DNA from: Batillaria attramentaria
Taxonomy: Eukaryota; Mollusca; Gastropoda; Batillariidae
Length of the DNA: 64,000 nt
Direction of reading: 5' to 3'
NCBI GenBank assembly: GCA_018292915.2
Contig: JACVVK020000056.1
Span: forward strand, 1,440,001 to 1,504,000
Position numbers and translations under genes: made by a program. The notes under the pieces are model-generated. The model did no database searches and had not been told where the DNA came from. It saw only the letters and a program-made list of their open reading frames with translations. Of the stretch, positions 24,544 to 36,372 are shown piece by piece. Positions within the stretch are counted from its first letter, which is position 1, and the number at the start of each line of letters is the position of its first letter.

Positions 24544-24635
24544 ATATTTGTTGGTATAAGTGCGGGAGTACGCGCACTGAGTCACTGTGTGAGAATTTTG
24601 CGCTATATAAGTACAATTCATTATTATTATTATTA
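24300..24635 (+). mobile_element. LINE 3' fragment: reverse transcriptase C-terminus and (ATT)n end
   Basis: An open stretch reads GRPVPSLWNTLPAGLRDQ, then DRFKSDLKTHLFRLAFD and a TAA. This is the usual C-terminal signature of CR1/jockey-like non-LTR reverse transcriptases. After the stop come a GT tract (24504-24540), gcgctatataagtac and (ATT)n, closely resembling the SINE-C end. The 5' part of the LINE is missing. Confidence 0.8.
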
Positions 24636-24775
24636 TTATTAAAAGTAGCCGTTAAGGCGTTAACCAACCAGAACCCGACTTGTAGTGATACCTTACGACA
24701 ATCTAAAGACGTGTATATGGTCATGTTTTAAAATAACGGCTTTAAATGAGAGCAATCGTCGTGGAAACTCTTGAA

Positions 24776-24985
24776 AAATACATGCAATTCTAAATTCCGA
24801 AATTTAAATAGCTGAGCTGGCCCTTCGCACCACGTGATTGTAATGTGTTTATGTCCAGTGTGTGAGAGAGTGCGTGTGATTCACGTGAGCGTGCGTGTTG
24901 GGTTCAGTTCGCGGCGCTTTGAGCCGATTCATGAAACTGGGTAAAGCGCCTATATAATACTCATTATTATTATTATTATTATGAT
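24776..24985 (+). mobile_element. SINE-C copy, 5' truncated
   Basis: It begins within the body (gcaattctaaattccg) and runs to the (ATT)n end, about 140 bases from the LINE end and in the same orientation. Confidence 0.88.
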
Positions 24986-25256
24986 TATGATTATTATTGC
25001 ACCGGAAAAACGCCTGTCTGTTTTGTTTCAGTCCCCTTGCATGACACCGTTCGTGTACCACTTAGACGCGTGCAAAGTTAAAGACCGTCTCTCGCAGGCT
25101 CTCTCGTTAGTGACAGATGCCTTCTCCGCGTATATTTCGTTCTCTTCGCACACCTTCAAGTCACCTGGTTCACCCCGGTGATTTAGACAGGTACAATAAT
25201 TATCAAGTCCTCTTCGGGCAGCCGTTACTACAATAACGACGGCACATGCATCTACT

Positions 25257-25660
25257 TACTAATAATAATAATAATGAGTATTGTATAGGCGCTTTACCCA
25301 ATTTCACGAATCGGCTCAAAGCGCCGCGAACTGAACCCAACACGCACGCTCACGTGAATCGCACGCATTCTCCCACACACTGGACATAAACGTATTACAA
25401 TCACGTGGTGCGAAGGGTCAGCTCAGCTATTTAAATTTCGGAATTTAGAATTACATTTATTTTTCAAATTTGGTGGGCTGAACATTTCCAAAGCAGAGGG
25501 GGAGGTAGCCGGAGTACCCGGAGAGAACCCCCGACGATCGGCCCGAATGAACGGTGCCACATACGAGAAGGAAAAATTCTTTGCCCCGAGTGGGACTCGA
25601 ACCCCCCACCTTTCGCATTGGTGACAAGTCTCTTAACCACTAGACCACCGACCGCCCGGT
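25257..25660 (-). mobile_element. SINE-C copy, near full length
   Basis: The element runs from the (ATT)n end at 25257 to the tRNA-like head at about 25585-25660, with antisense B box gggactcgaaccc and A box ccactagacca. This is the best reference copy in the window for the family. Confidence 0.92.
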
Positions 25661-26375
25661 CCGCCCCATGGTCTTACGACTTACTGGTCGGTCATAAGTC
25701 GCGATACCGAGCTTTCTGATGCCGCCATGCATAGTTCATGATTTCCATGCAAAGGATACAGACAAAAAGCGTTCCAGTCTATTATTTGATGCAATAGTTA
25801 CAGCATTTATGCGAACTGAAACCATTTCTTCACACGTTTGGATTTGCTAATGCTGATCACACAAATACGACCTCCACTGTCGGTGAAACGAATTCATCTG
25901 ATATAAATAACAAAAGCGTGCGCTACAGCAAAAATTAGCATAGCTATGAAAGACGAAATAAAATGCTATAGCGAACTTGACTTGACCGCTTATTTTTGGG
26001 GGGCTGGATTATAAATATTCAATCATTTTCCCCCACTAGCAAAGAATTCAGTAGCTTCCTTTCTGCCAAGTAAATTCTTTGTGGGGCTGACGGCATTTGC
26101 ACATGGACAGATTCGAAAACTGATCGTACAAAAGGAAATATGTGGGAGGATGATAGAAGAGAGAGAGAGAGAGTTTCTGAGCTGGAATCAATTAATCCGC
26201 CCTAGCTGAAAATAATAAAAGCAACCACTCAGCTAATGAACTACACGGGCAACCATATTGATGATCGTCTTCCGAGTCTGATCGACTCGTATTAGACGAG
26301 GGGGAAGATGGGGGAGAAAGAGATGTCAGACGGACAGACAGAGAGGCGGACGGACGGACGAACAGAAAAAAACAG
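25661..26375. other. No gene recognised
   Basis: AT-rich, unique-looking sequence with a short GA run at 26159-26174. No coding motif. Confidence 0.5.
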
Positions 26376-26548
26376 GGTAGGTGGGTGGGTGTTTGGGAGT
26401 TTAACGTCCTTTTCCACCACATACTGGTGATACCAAAGACGGGGCAACGATGAAGAAGCCAGCACAATATTTGGCCCCAGCCGGAGTTCGAACTCACGAC
26501 CCGAGCATTGGAAGTCCAACGCTCTACCATTCGGCCACCCCGGCTCCC
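26376..26548 (-). mobile_element. SINE-A copy, full length
   Basis: Complete antisense copy. Flanking direct repeats aacagaaaaa (26361-26370, with a further acag) and 26549-26558 are a probable TSD in A-rich sequence. Confidence 0.9.
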
Positions 26549-26579
26549 AACAGAAAAACAGAGACATGCAGACGAAATA

Positions 26580-26625
26580 CAGGCAGACACAGACACACCG
26601 ACAGGCAGACACACACAGACACACA

Positions 26626-26670
<45 letters not shown>
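26580..26670. repeat. (CAGA)n-(CA)n microsatellite
   Basis: CAGA/CACA mixture grading into pure CA, about 30 bases after the SINE-A. Confidence 0.95.
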
Positions 26671-28204
26671 TCAAAATTAAACTGCACTCAACCTCGATAC
26701 AACCCGTCTTTCAGACAGAAGTTGACCGAGGCTATAGCTACGCACACAAGCTGTGACAGGGACTGTTGCCACAACGATAAGCAGAGCAAACAACTTCGTA
26801 ATGATCTCGTTTCCAGCCGACACTGTGCCGTAGTGAAGTCTACATCAAGTATCCTTTTTTTTTTTTTTTTGCATGTCGTTCAGTTTAAACATGCATGAGA
26901 ATGGACCCATCATTTGCTTGTCCCGGGTGCACTGGCCTGAGGCTACGGCATCAGAATACTTTATACTCGGGGACAATTGTGATGATCAATATGGGCGCCT
27001 CTTCAGCTTTCAGTCGTGTGTGTGTGCATGTGTGTGTGTGTTTCGAAATATCGCTTTCAGGTTCAACAGCTGTAGGTGTTGTGGCTATAACTGGCTGTCG
27101 GCCAGACTAGGCGTATGAGTTTTATTTGTATGAGCAATACATCGACTCAAAGAGACGCAAATCAAAATCTGTGTAAACAAGGGGGAAAAAAATGGATTCA
27201 GCTCGTTGTTAAAAGTTAGATTGTTGGATTGCACAGAAGATGGTGACATTTGAAGTCCCGTAAATATACTGGCATCGCGCCAGCCAAAAGATGTTTCCTG
27301 GTTTGTGCTGGTTTGTTCAACGGCTTTAAAGAAAAACTGAAAACAACAACAACAGAAGTCTTAAACTAGCAAGCGACGCAAGGGACATAACTTTTCTGAC
27401 TAGTTACTTCCCCTGGACCTGTCTGTGTGCGATGGGTATCTAGAGCAGTATTTTCCTTGTCGGGTTTGTTTGTGTTGTTTTTGTTTGTTTTAGTTTTTTG
27501 TTGTTTTGTTTTGTTTTCGTTTCTGTTTGTTTGTGTGTGGTTGTTTTGGGGTTTTTGTGTTGTTTTTTGTTTTTGAGTTTTTAGTTGTTGGTGATGTTTG
27601 TGTATGTTTGGGCTTTTTTGTTTTCTGTTTGTTTGTTTTTTGTTGTTTTTGTTTTTGTTTTGGGGTTTGTTTTTTGTGTGTTTTGTGTTCTTTTCGTGGG
27701 GTTACTGTTTGTGTCTTGGCTGATGGTTTCAGTTTACGTCTTTGGCTTGCCAAACCCTTCCTACAACTCCTTCCCAGCGATCGTCAAGACGGCACCAAGC
27801 TGGAGAGCTGTTTTGTTCGAGTGGTTGCGACACTCAGCCGGAGCTCGGCCGAAATGAGTCACTTGACATTTCCAGGCCGGAAAAACTCTGGACTGCTTCG
27901 ACGGCCAACATGTGCCAATCTCTGTTTCCTGGAGAGCTTGTGTCTTTGTCGTTTATTCTTCAGGAAGACGGAAAAGGGGAGAGGAGGGGGGGGGGGTAGT
28001 AAGATGGTGGACCTTATCTTGCCGCTACTTCGATTCAGCCTTGGCAACGACTGCTGTTTAAGGCAAAAGCGTGTATTTGAGAAATGTGTGTCTTCAAATT
28101 GTAATGTGTTAGGGGAAGTTGTGTTCTGCTTGATAATCGGCCGCCATCTTTCACACAGACCAAGCGAAATTCAAGCAGTGTTTTCGGTGATGGTCTTGGG
28201 GAGG
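26671..28204. other. No gene recognised
   Basis: Mostly unique-looking. A T/G-rich, homopurine-biased stretch of GTTT variants spans 27470-27720, and open frames across it are low complexity. No splice-bounded exon was found. Confidence 0.5.
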
Positions 28205-28650
28205 TGAGCGGCGGTCTAATAGGTAGCGCGTCGGATTTAGCCGCTGCGCTACTGAACGGCCGTCACCAGTGTCATAGCGATGAAGCGTGGGTTCGAGCCC
28301 AGGTCGAGCTTGTGACGGATATGTGATACGGGTTTGTCCTGGCCGCTGCCAGGCTTCTCATCGGGGGTTTCTCTCCGGGTTATCCGGCTTCCCTCCCCAG
28401 TTCCCGGGCCTGGTTAATGCCGGGATATTTATGACATGAAGCGTGGAATGCGGCCCTGTCCCGCAGTCCCAAACCACACGGACCTCCATAGCATCAGCTT
28501 ACCATCATCCTCATCTCCATCATAATGCATAATAAATACCCCCCCAAAAAAATGCCCCAGCTTCCAAGCCCTCCGTGGATTCCACCCATTACCAGGGAGG
28601 AATACCACTGGAGCCGGCAAAGAGTTTGGCAAAAAAAAAAAAAAAAAAAT
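28205..28650 (+). mobile_element. SINE-B body with a different tRNA-like head
   Basis: The 3' part (from about 28395 to the A run at 28631-28649) matches SINE-B. The 5' part is a different tRNA-like unit (ggcggtctaataggtagcgcg, B box gtgggttcgagccca). The join lies near ccagttcccgggcc. Confidence 0.82.
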
Positions 28651-28741
28651 CGGAAACGCTCTCTATCCGGTACGTGCATGCTAATATTTTAAACATGTGT
28701 CTTTTTCTGACAGCAACCGCCGTCAAAACTTTTGAATCGTA

Positions 28742-28888
28742 GTAGCAAGGGGATTTTGGTCTAGTGGTTAAGGTATCCGACTTCGCACCCTGAGTCACCC
28801 GGTTCGAATCCCTGGAATGGATGTTTCCTTTCCAAATCGAGTCATAATCAACGTGCAGACTTGTTTACGGTGCCTGTCCCACCCTCGT

Positions 28889-28955
<67 letters not shown>

Positions 28956-29000
28956 TATCAAGTACACACGCCAAAAATCCCACGTCCCACTTTTGAAGAA
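28742..29000 (+). mobile_element. Another tRNA-derived SINE (SINE-E) with internal (CA)n
   Basis: A tRNA-like head with A box TGGTCTAGTGG and B box GGTTCGAATCCC is followed by a body with gtgcctgtcccaccctcgtg, a CA tract (28891-28952) and a short flank ending cccacgtccc. The ends of the head do not pair as an acceptor stem, so it is not a working tRNA gene. Confidence 0.7.
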
Positions 29001-29430
29001 GAGAAGGCTGTGGCCGGTGGCGTGGAAAACAGAAATACTGTCGTACGCACCAGAGTGAATAGCAGGGCGAAGGTCTGCATAAAAAGTAGCGCTGAGCGGC
29101 AGCAGGCTTTCACCGCTTTCGTCCTTCAGCCCTGCGGCGCCATGAGCATTTCAAAAGACATGGATATGTGCGCCGAGGAGAAGTCTACCATACTATAATT
29201 ATCATACCATAGCACCGTTAAGCTCTCCGCCGTTTTGATTAAAGCCCATGGAAAAAAAGAAAGACAAGGACTCAGAGACTTTGGAGATAGGCGGGAAGCT
29301 TGCGAAATGTCTTCTGCTCTTCAAGAACTGGGCCCTAAAACAGAAACAGGTCGGCGGATCGCGCGCTGTTTCGAACAGCAGCCAGCATCGATCAGTGATA
29401 ACACCACTCCGAGAAGAAGAATAGAAATGG
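29001..29430. other. No gene recognised
   Basis: Moderately GC-rich sequence with overlapping short frames on both strands and no family motif. Confidence 0.45.
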
Positions 29431-29639
29431 CACGAGGTGGAATATGCACGGATGTATACACTTCCTCGTCGCGGAGATGCGTCATCAGTCTGCGCGGGGA
29501 ACCGATATAACACGCGGGGTGAACTCCCCAGCTCCATATGCCCCGGGACACTTCCCGCTTTAAAGCTGGACGTACTCCCTCTAGTCTTAACATCTTTAGC
29601 TTTTTCAAAGAGTCAAATCTGTGCTATAAAATTTACACG

Positions 29640-29850
29640 CCTCAACTAATACGGACTATCCTCGATCTCTATATGTTCGATGTACAAAGAAGTGAATTGT
29701 GTTTATTATTTAAACCGGATAGACTTTTAATATATGTTTATTGTTTTATTGTCTTCCTTTTTTATTTAAGTCTGGCGAAGAAGGACCTTGATTAGCCGCG
29801 AAATAGTCTTTGTTGCTTGCGCGGCGTTAAGCCCTAAATAACTAACTAAC
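29640..29850 (+). mobile_element. Probable LINE 3' end with (TAAC)n tail
   Basis: The segment ends ggcgttaagccctaaataac followed by taactaac. Ends of this kind are common in invertebrate CR1/L2-type elements. The coding part could not be read, so the class is inferred from the end only. Confidence 0.4.
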
Positions 29851-29883
29851 CTCTAGTCTAAGCCACACAAACTCCATCCTCAC

Positions 29884-30005
29884 ATGTTCGAATCCCGGCT
29901 GGGGCCAAATATTGTGCCCCCGACCTCTGGCATTGGTGACAAGTCTCTTAACCACTAGACCACCGACCGCACCCTTATGGGTGGTGGAAAAGGACGTAAA
30001 AACCT
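29884..30005 (+). mobile_element. Chimeric SINE-A carrying a SINE-C head fragment
   Basis: SINE-A sequence (gttcgaatcccggctggggccaaatatt) changes at about 29925 into an antisense SINE-C tRNA head (cccgacctctggcattgg, then ccactagaccaccgaccgc) and returns at about 29972 to SINE-A (cacccttatg, ggtggtggaaaaggacgt). Confidence 0.8.
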
Positions 30006-30576
30006 CTAAACAAACATGTAGCCAGCTAAGCGTCATCTGTGTCCACGCTTTGGCTATCTTAGTACGGTTTCTGCGTTGGAGATTGGCCCGTGCAGGAAGC
30101 GGGGGGTTAAATTGTGGTTAAAAAACAGTTTAACCTTTTGACGTTCGATCGTACTCCAACGGGAAAAGGATCAATAATGACATGCGGCTAAATAGGGAAA
30201 TACGAAAATCTCTCCGGCAGTGGTAATCAGAACCAAAGCAGGGGAATAATTATGAAGATATTTCTGGCAGTAGTCATCAGAACTAACGAGGAATGTCAGG
30301 GTGCCCCCCCCCCCCCCCAAAAAAAAAAAGAAAAAAAAAGTTCAAGAGAATACCAACAGTTTTAAATCATGAACTCAGAAGCATCGCCGCCTCCCTATGT
30401 CATACTGTTCCCTGATAAAGGCTTTTTCCGCCGAAAATTTAGGAGCAAATTTGTTATGGTCGTGCCCCTCGGCGCCCCCCCCCCACCCCCTCCTCCTCCG
30501 CGGGCGCAGCCACGTTCATGTGGTGATGGCGTATGTGACCCGTATACGTAGACTCTGTGGGCTGCGCTGGATCGGG
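30006..30576. other. No gene; poly(C)-poly(A) tracts
   Basis: C then A runs lie at 30304-30340, and a C-rich run at 30475-30500. No gene recognised. Confidence 0.5.
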
Positions 30577-30897
30577 TTAAGCCGGCTCTTAACTGGGCAC
30601 TGCGGATCGCCATAGTGCTGTCCACAGTTGCGACACAGTTGTGATTTTGGAGGTTTCCGCCGCTGTGGCGTCATCGCAGCAACCTGGATTTCAACTGTGG
30701 CTGTGGTTTCCACAACAGATTCTGATTGGTTTACTACGTCACTCGGCGCGCAAACATGGCGGACAGTGCATCTTCAATCGCTTTGTCACCGAGCACAGCT
30801 GTGTTCAGTTTTGTAGTTAGTACACACACCATGCGCAACGACTGTGATGTGCACATGTGTGTTTCGCGCGCTGTGCCCAGTTAAAGAGCAGGCTTTA
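30577..30897. repeat. Inverted-repeat element with possible gag-like zinc-knuckle remnant
   Basis: Arms at 30577-30602 and 30871-30897 are near-perfect reverse complements (core ctcttaactgggcac). On the minus strand, positions near 30590-30650 read QLCRNCGQHYGDPQCPV, similar in layout to the CCHC knuckles of Gypsy-type gag proteins, with slightly unusual spacing. It could be a retroelement remnant duplicated in inverted orientation. Weakly supported. Confidence 0.35.
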
Positions 30898-31231
30898 CCT
30901 ACATATACCAGACAGGTCATCAGGCGAGGGTCCAGCAAAGAGGGTCCTGTGCTCACAGGGTAGGACTGTTCAGTCTCGAACTTATAGGGAGAAGCACCCC
31001 TACAGAAAACTACATCCAGTTTGTTAAAGGCGGAGTGTGTCAGCCACGGCGCAGGTTTTCGGGGGAATGAATTAGGACACACGCGTATCAACTGGACGAT
31101 TATGGTTATGGTTACCTTGGTGTGTTTTGAGTAATTTCCCAAAAGCCCAGAGCAGTGACTGCAAGATGAAGGGTAATCGCCAAACGGTAAAATCATAGCA
31201 TGGCTGTATACAGATTTTCTACGATTTGTAG
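30898..31231. other. No gene recognised
   Basis: Unique-looking sequence with no motif. Confidence 0.45.
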
Positions 31232-31290
31232 AGGGGAGCCGGGGTGGCCGAATGGTAGAGCGTTGGACTTCTAACCTCGTGTCGTGAGTT
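31232..31290 (+). mobile_element. SINE-A fragment, 5' part only
   Basis: The tRNA-like A box (tggccgaatgg) is present and the match ends at gtcgtgagtt, just before the B box. Confidence 0.85.
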
Positions 31291-32060
31291 GTCATGAAAA
31301 AAACGTGATTTTCGTGATTTTTGTCTTATGTAGGGCAAGATGTATGCCAGGCGGTCACAAAAAAGAGGCAAACTGCCAGTGAAGCTGGGACGTCTTGCGC
31401 AGAGGTCGGACACAAGTGAAGCAAGCGGATTCGTGCGAACTGCCTCCCTGGACTAAACAGAAAGTAGACGTGCATTACTCCAGTGAGGCCTGAGCGGAAA
31501 GGAGACATTCACTTTGTTTTTAAAACCCCTGTCAGGTGCGTGCGCTTTGAATGGTCTGTTCATGGTAGTAATTGTTTCTAGATTGAAGCATTTTTAGGGG
31601 AGACTATGATGCCTGAGGCTAATTGGAAATATATAGGCATTTAGAAGCCCTGTGTATTTGTGTCCTTCGGCCCACAATCATACGGCATATGTGCCAGAAC
31701 AAAGGCAATATGAAGCCTGGTAAACTTAGAAATGGCGTCTTTGTACAGGCATTGTAAAAGAAAATATAAAAGTGCACAGGCATACGACAAAAAATGGCTG
31801 CTTATACGATGGATCAGGAAGTTGTCCCGACGATTCCAGTTTCAAGGCCGCTCAAGGCGACATCCGTATTTATGGCAATCAGAATTTCTCTGCTGGTTTA
31901 AAAATATCAAGCAGACGCGAGTAAAATCTGTCTGACGCGCTCAGAATAACTCCAGCCTGATCAATAGGAACATGGATATTGTTTTCAAGTCACAGTACAG
32001 TCACCGATTAATAGCGTACCTGCCGGAAGCGGTATATGTGATACTTGTACTCAATATAAT
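31291..32060. other. No gene recognised
   Basis: Unique-looking; an open frame at 31732-31935 is Lys/Arg-rich with no recognisable family. Confidence 0.45.
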
Positions 32061-32065
32061 ATTAT

Positions 32066-32284
32066 ACGTGTCAGGTCAGGCACTGGAAATTTAAAGCGCT
32101 GAAAACGCCACGATGCTAATTTAGGTATGAGAGAGGCAGAGACAGACATACTAGGACAAAAACACTGAGACGAAGAGAGACAGAGACAAAGAGAGACAGA
32201 GACAAACAGAGACAATCCTTTTTATAAGGATGCAAGGGGAGAGAGAGAGGCAGACAGAAAGACACACACACACACACACACACA

Positions 32285-32368
<84 letters not shown>

Positions 32369-32637
32369 CACACACACACACAGAGCCAGTGAGAGATGAG
32401 AGACAGACACTCACACACACACACACACACACGTGTCAGGTCAGGCACTGGAAATTTAAAGCGCTGAAAACGCCACGATGCTAATTTAGGTATGAGAGAG
32501 GCAGAGACAGACATACTAGGACAAAAACACTGAGACGAAGAGAGACAGAGACAAAGAGAGACAGAGACAAACAGAGACAAACAGACAAAACATCCTTTTT
32601 ATAAGGATGCAAGGGGAGAGAGAGAGGCAGACAGAAA

Positions 32638-32718
<81 letters not shown>

Positions 32719-32742
32719 CCAGTGAGAGATGAGAGACAGACA

Positions 32743-32826
<84 letters not shown>
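32066..32826. repeat. Tandem duplication (about 365 bp) with long (CA)n tracts
   Basis: The block starting gtgtcaggtcaggcactgg occurs at about 32069 and again at about 32432. Each unit has a purine-rich part (GAGACA repeats), a CA tract, the bridge cagagccagtgagagatgag and another CA tract. The CA tracts differ in length between the two units. Confidence 0.95.
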
Positions 32827-32829
<3 letters not shown>

Positions 32830-33255
32830 GGAGACAGACTGATATATAAGAATAGTGTAAGACATTTTAGGGATAATTATGCCGGTCGAACTTTTAGGCG
32901 AATGGAAGCGATCAATCAATTTCGAAAATAGTTGTTCCGCTTCGGACGGAGCACCTTTCCAACCGACAAAAAACAAACAAAACTAAACAAACAAAAAAAC
33001 ACAAACGGAACAACAAACTTATAATTTTACTCCTTATGCGCAGTACACACGTATGTCCGCTGACTGTCTAACAAGCACAAGATACTTAGCACGCTACCGG
33101 ATGTTAGCGTACAGATAAACACCTGGGTTTTTTGTTTTTTTTTTTGGGGGGGTGTTGTTTTTTTGGTAGTCTGCCATTTCTAGTTACCCGATTTTCCCCC
33201 CTTTTTTTACTTCGTTCTTACTTTTCTTTCATTCCTTTTTTTTTCCCCATTTTTA
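32827..33255. other. No gene; A-rich and T-rich stretches
   Basis: No coding signal. (CAAA)n-like at about 32965-33005 and T/G-rich at 33126-33165. Confidence 0.5.
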
Positions 33256-33315
33256 TACACACACACACACAGATTGACACACACACACACAGATTGACAC
33301 ACACACACACAGATT

Positions 33316-33371
<56 letters not shown>

Positions 33372-33464
33372 TTGACACACACACACACAGATTGACACAC
33401 ACACACACACACGCACGCACGCACGCACGCACACACAACACATACACACAACACAACACAACAC

Positions 33465-33545
<81 letters not shown>
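33256..33545. repeat. (CA)n with agattga interruptions, (GCAC)n, (GA)n
   Basis: The phrase agattgacacacacacac recurs five times. (GCAC)n lies near 33412-33431, ACAAC variants near 33435-33470, and a GA run closes the array. Confidence 0.95.
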
Positions 33546-33548
<3 letters not shown>

Positions 33549-33817
33549 GTATGCTAGTTATTTTTGTGAGAAGAAAAGCATTAAATAGACAGCAGGAATA
33601 GATACAGTAAGAATAAGCATGGTGTCCGTTTGTGAGAAGAACTGAAATAGACACAAAGTGTGAAGAAAATTAGACGCAGTAAGGATAGGTTTGCTGGTAG
33701 GTTTTCTTGTGAGAAAAAAAAAATGATACAAGAATAGGCCCGAGTAATGCCGTTCCTTTACTGGCTATAAACCGGTAAATCTAGACAGGTAAATATAGAC
33801 ATCTCTCTTTGTCACGG

Positions 33818-33818
33818 T

Positions 33819-33886
<68 letters not shown>

Positions 33887-33908
33887 CATTCGGCCACCCC
33901 GGCTCCTC
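33818..33908. repeat. (GT)n running into a short SINE-A 5' fragment
   Basis: A GT run of about 66 bases ends in accattcggccaccccggct, the antisense 5' end of SINE-A (A box included). The rest of that SINE is absent, as if the GT tract had replaced it. Confidence 0.85.
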
Positions 33909-34488
33909 ATGCCACGATCAACTCTTTCTCTTTGATAGGTATCATACACGAAAGTGACTCATTAAAAACTTATCACAGAAAATCGTGGCTGAATTACCAA
34001 ACGCGCTATAGAGGGCCTATAGCTTTCACAGCAGTACGCGTGCACGCGTATTTTATTTTTTACTCTTCAGTTAGTGAAATCGCTCTCAGACAATCAACTC
34101 AACACTTAAGCTTATATTGTGCGACTCTCGGGCTGGGTAAGGTCAGAGTATCACTGAATCAATTTGTCTACCACTATTGCGTAAAACATCGATGACGTCA
34201 GTACTTCGTTCGCAGCAGAACCCAGCTGTTGATAGTCTCGACTATACACTAAAGGTTAGAGAGTGTCGGGTTGCCACACAACTGTGCGCCCTTTTCGTTC
34301 TCTCCTATTCATTCGTTGTTTCCCTAGTTCGCAGATGCGCAACTAGATGCGGCCGGGGCTTGGCCGCCCCGTTTTAAGCTGATGAAACATCCACGCTGCG
34401 TAATCACTACTAGGCTACTCTCGAAATACGCCCAAAATGCTACGCAGAAAATAGAGAGCCGTTTCTATTCCTAGAAAAAGGTGTAGCA
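33909..34488. other. No gene recognised
   Basis: Unique-looking; no motif. Confidence 0.45.
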
Positions 34489-34913
<425 letters not shown>

Positions 34914-35097
34914 TGGGTGGGTGGGTGTTTGGGGGTTTACTTAACGTCCTTTCCCACCACATACGGGTGATATCAAAGACGGAGCAACGATCATAGAAAA
35001 AGCCAGCACGAATACTGATTTGGCCCCAGCCGGGATACGAACTCAAGACCCGAGAACTGGAAGTCCAACGCTCTACCATTCGGCCACCCCGGCTCCC
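34914..35097 (-). mobile_element. SINE-A copy inserted in a (GA)n tract
   Basis: A complete antisense copy with GA repeats on both sides (34895-34912 and 35098-35112), consistent with insertion into GA with a GA-containing TSD. The body has a small duplication (ttacttaacg). Confidence 0.9.
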
Positions 35098-35112
35098 AGA
35101 GAGAGAGAGAGA

Positions 35113-35756
35113 CAGAGAGACGTGGGAAGAACGGTTTCTCGTATTTCTTGGTAAGTGATACATATGTACGGATAAACAGAAATAGGCAGCGCACAAATAT
35201 TTCTAAGCCTCTTGTGTGCTATTCTTGCCGAGGACTGACACCAAATAACCCATCGCACGCACGCCCACTGACATGACCTCCTTTGTGATGGCTGCAACTC
35301 TACAACAACCGTGTGGAAAAAAAATAATAAAAACATGACTGACAGTGATACAACTCCGTGTGAAAACGGCTTTGTCACTCGGTTCGAGTGATTACAAATA
35401 GCTCCTTTTTTCCCCTTTGTTTTGAACAGCTTTGTAAGCGTCAGTCAGTTTTCTTACAAACATCGTGGTTTTAACGAAAACAAAAACCGCCAAGCCTTTA
35501 CCACAAACTAGCGGTTCAGCATCGTCCATCATCCAAAAGCATCGCTCGTGGCAAGTTGAAAGCAGAGATTATGACAGTTTGAATAATTCAATACACTTTG
35601 TTGACCTATCCCCTCAGCCCCTGCGCAAATGATAGTAATATGTTGACTGTAGTAGTAGGAGCAGTAGTACATCAGTACCACACGCGGCCAATCAATACCT
35701 CTGCGTCATTATCGGGAGATGTGGGCCATTGAATGTCTTGTATCATCTGTGCAGAG
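35113..35756. other. No gene recognised
   Basis: Unique-looking; no motif. Confidence 0.45.
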
Positions 35757-35817
35757 ACAGAGAGAGAGGGAGGGAGGGAGAGAGAAAGGGAGAGAGAGAG
35801 AGGGAGAGAGAGAGCAC

Positions 35818-35896
<79 letters not shown>

Positions 35897-36042
35897 CCAG
35901 AAGAAAATTTTCTGCCATCGACAGACAATAAAGTTATATTGAATTGAATTGAATTGAATTAAATTGAATTGAATTGAGAGAGAGAGAGAGAGAGGGAGGG
36001 AGAGAGAGCACGAGAGAGAGAGAGAGAGAGAGAGAGAGGCGG
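35757..36042. repeat. (GA)n-(GT)n, retroelement-like end, (AATTG)n, (GA)n
   Basis: GA-rich lead and GT run to 35893, then gacaataaagttat and (GAATT)n at 35936-35975, then GA to about 36038. An AATAAAG followed by (ATTGA)n is a common retroelement 3' end in invertebrates. Confidence 0.85.
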
Positions 36043-36088
36043 TCATTCCCCCAGCAGCACGTGCCCGGCTAAGATGTTGATAATGGCT

Positions 36089-36372
36089 GGGCCCGTATGT
36101 AAAACTCGAGGTTAATTTAACCCACGGCTACGGGTCTAACCCAGACTAGGACAAAAGAAACCCCAAAACAAAATAATTTTTTTTAAAAAGGAAGCGAAGA
36201 AAGAAAGACAAAAGCCTTCAATAAGGGCATAGGCGCTTTGCTGGAATGGACCCGCTTTCTGATTTAAAACAAAAACAAACAACAGAAAATTTAACCCTAG
36301 AGCTAGTTTAGTTCGAGGTTAGACTCTAACCCGGGGCTAAACTCCCTAACCCCGACTTTTACATGCGGGCCC
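36089..36372. mobile_element. MITE-like element with GGGCCCG termini
   Basis: The left end gggcccgtatgtaaaactcg and the right end, read in reverse, gggcccgcatgtaaaagtcg are matching inverted repeats, and similarity continues inward through gttaacc- and ctaaccc-type blocks for about 60 bases. No clear TSD and no coding capacity. Confidence 0.75.

Noticed and set aside
28742..28815. tRNA-like sequences (also at 8821, 5500, 18120, 25590) as true tRNA genes
   Set aside because: A and B boxes are present but acceptor stems do not pair and each is followed by a SINE body; they are SINE promoters.
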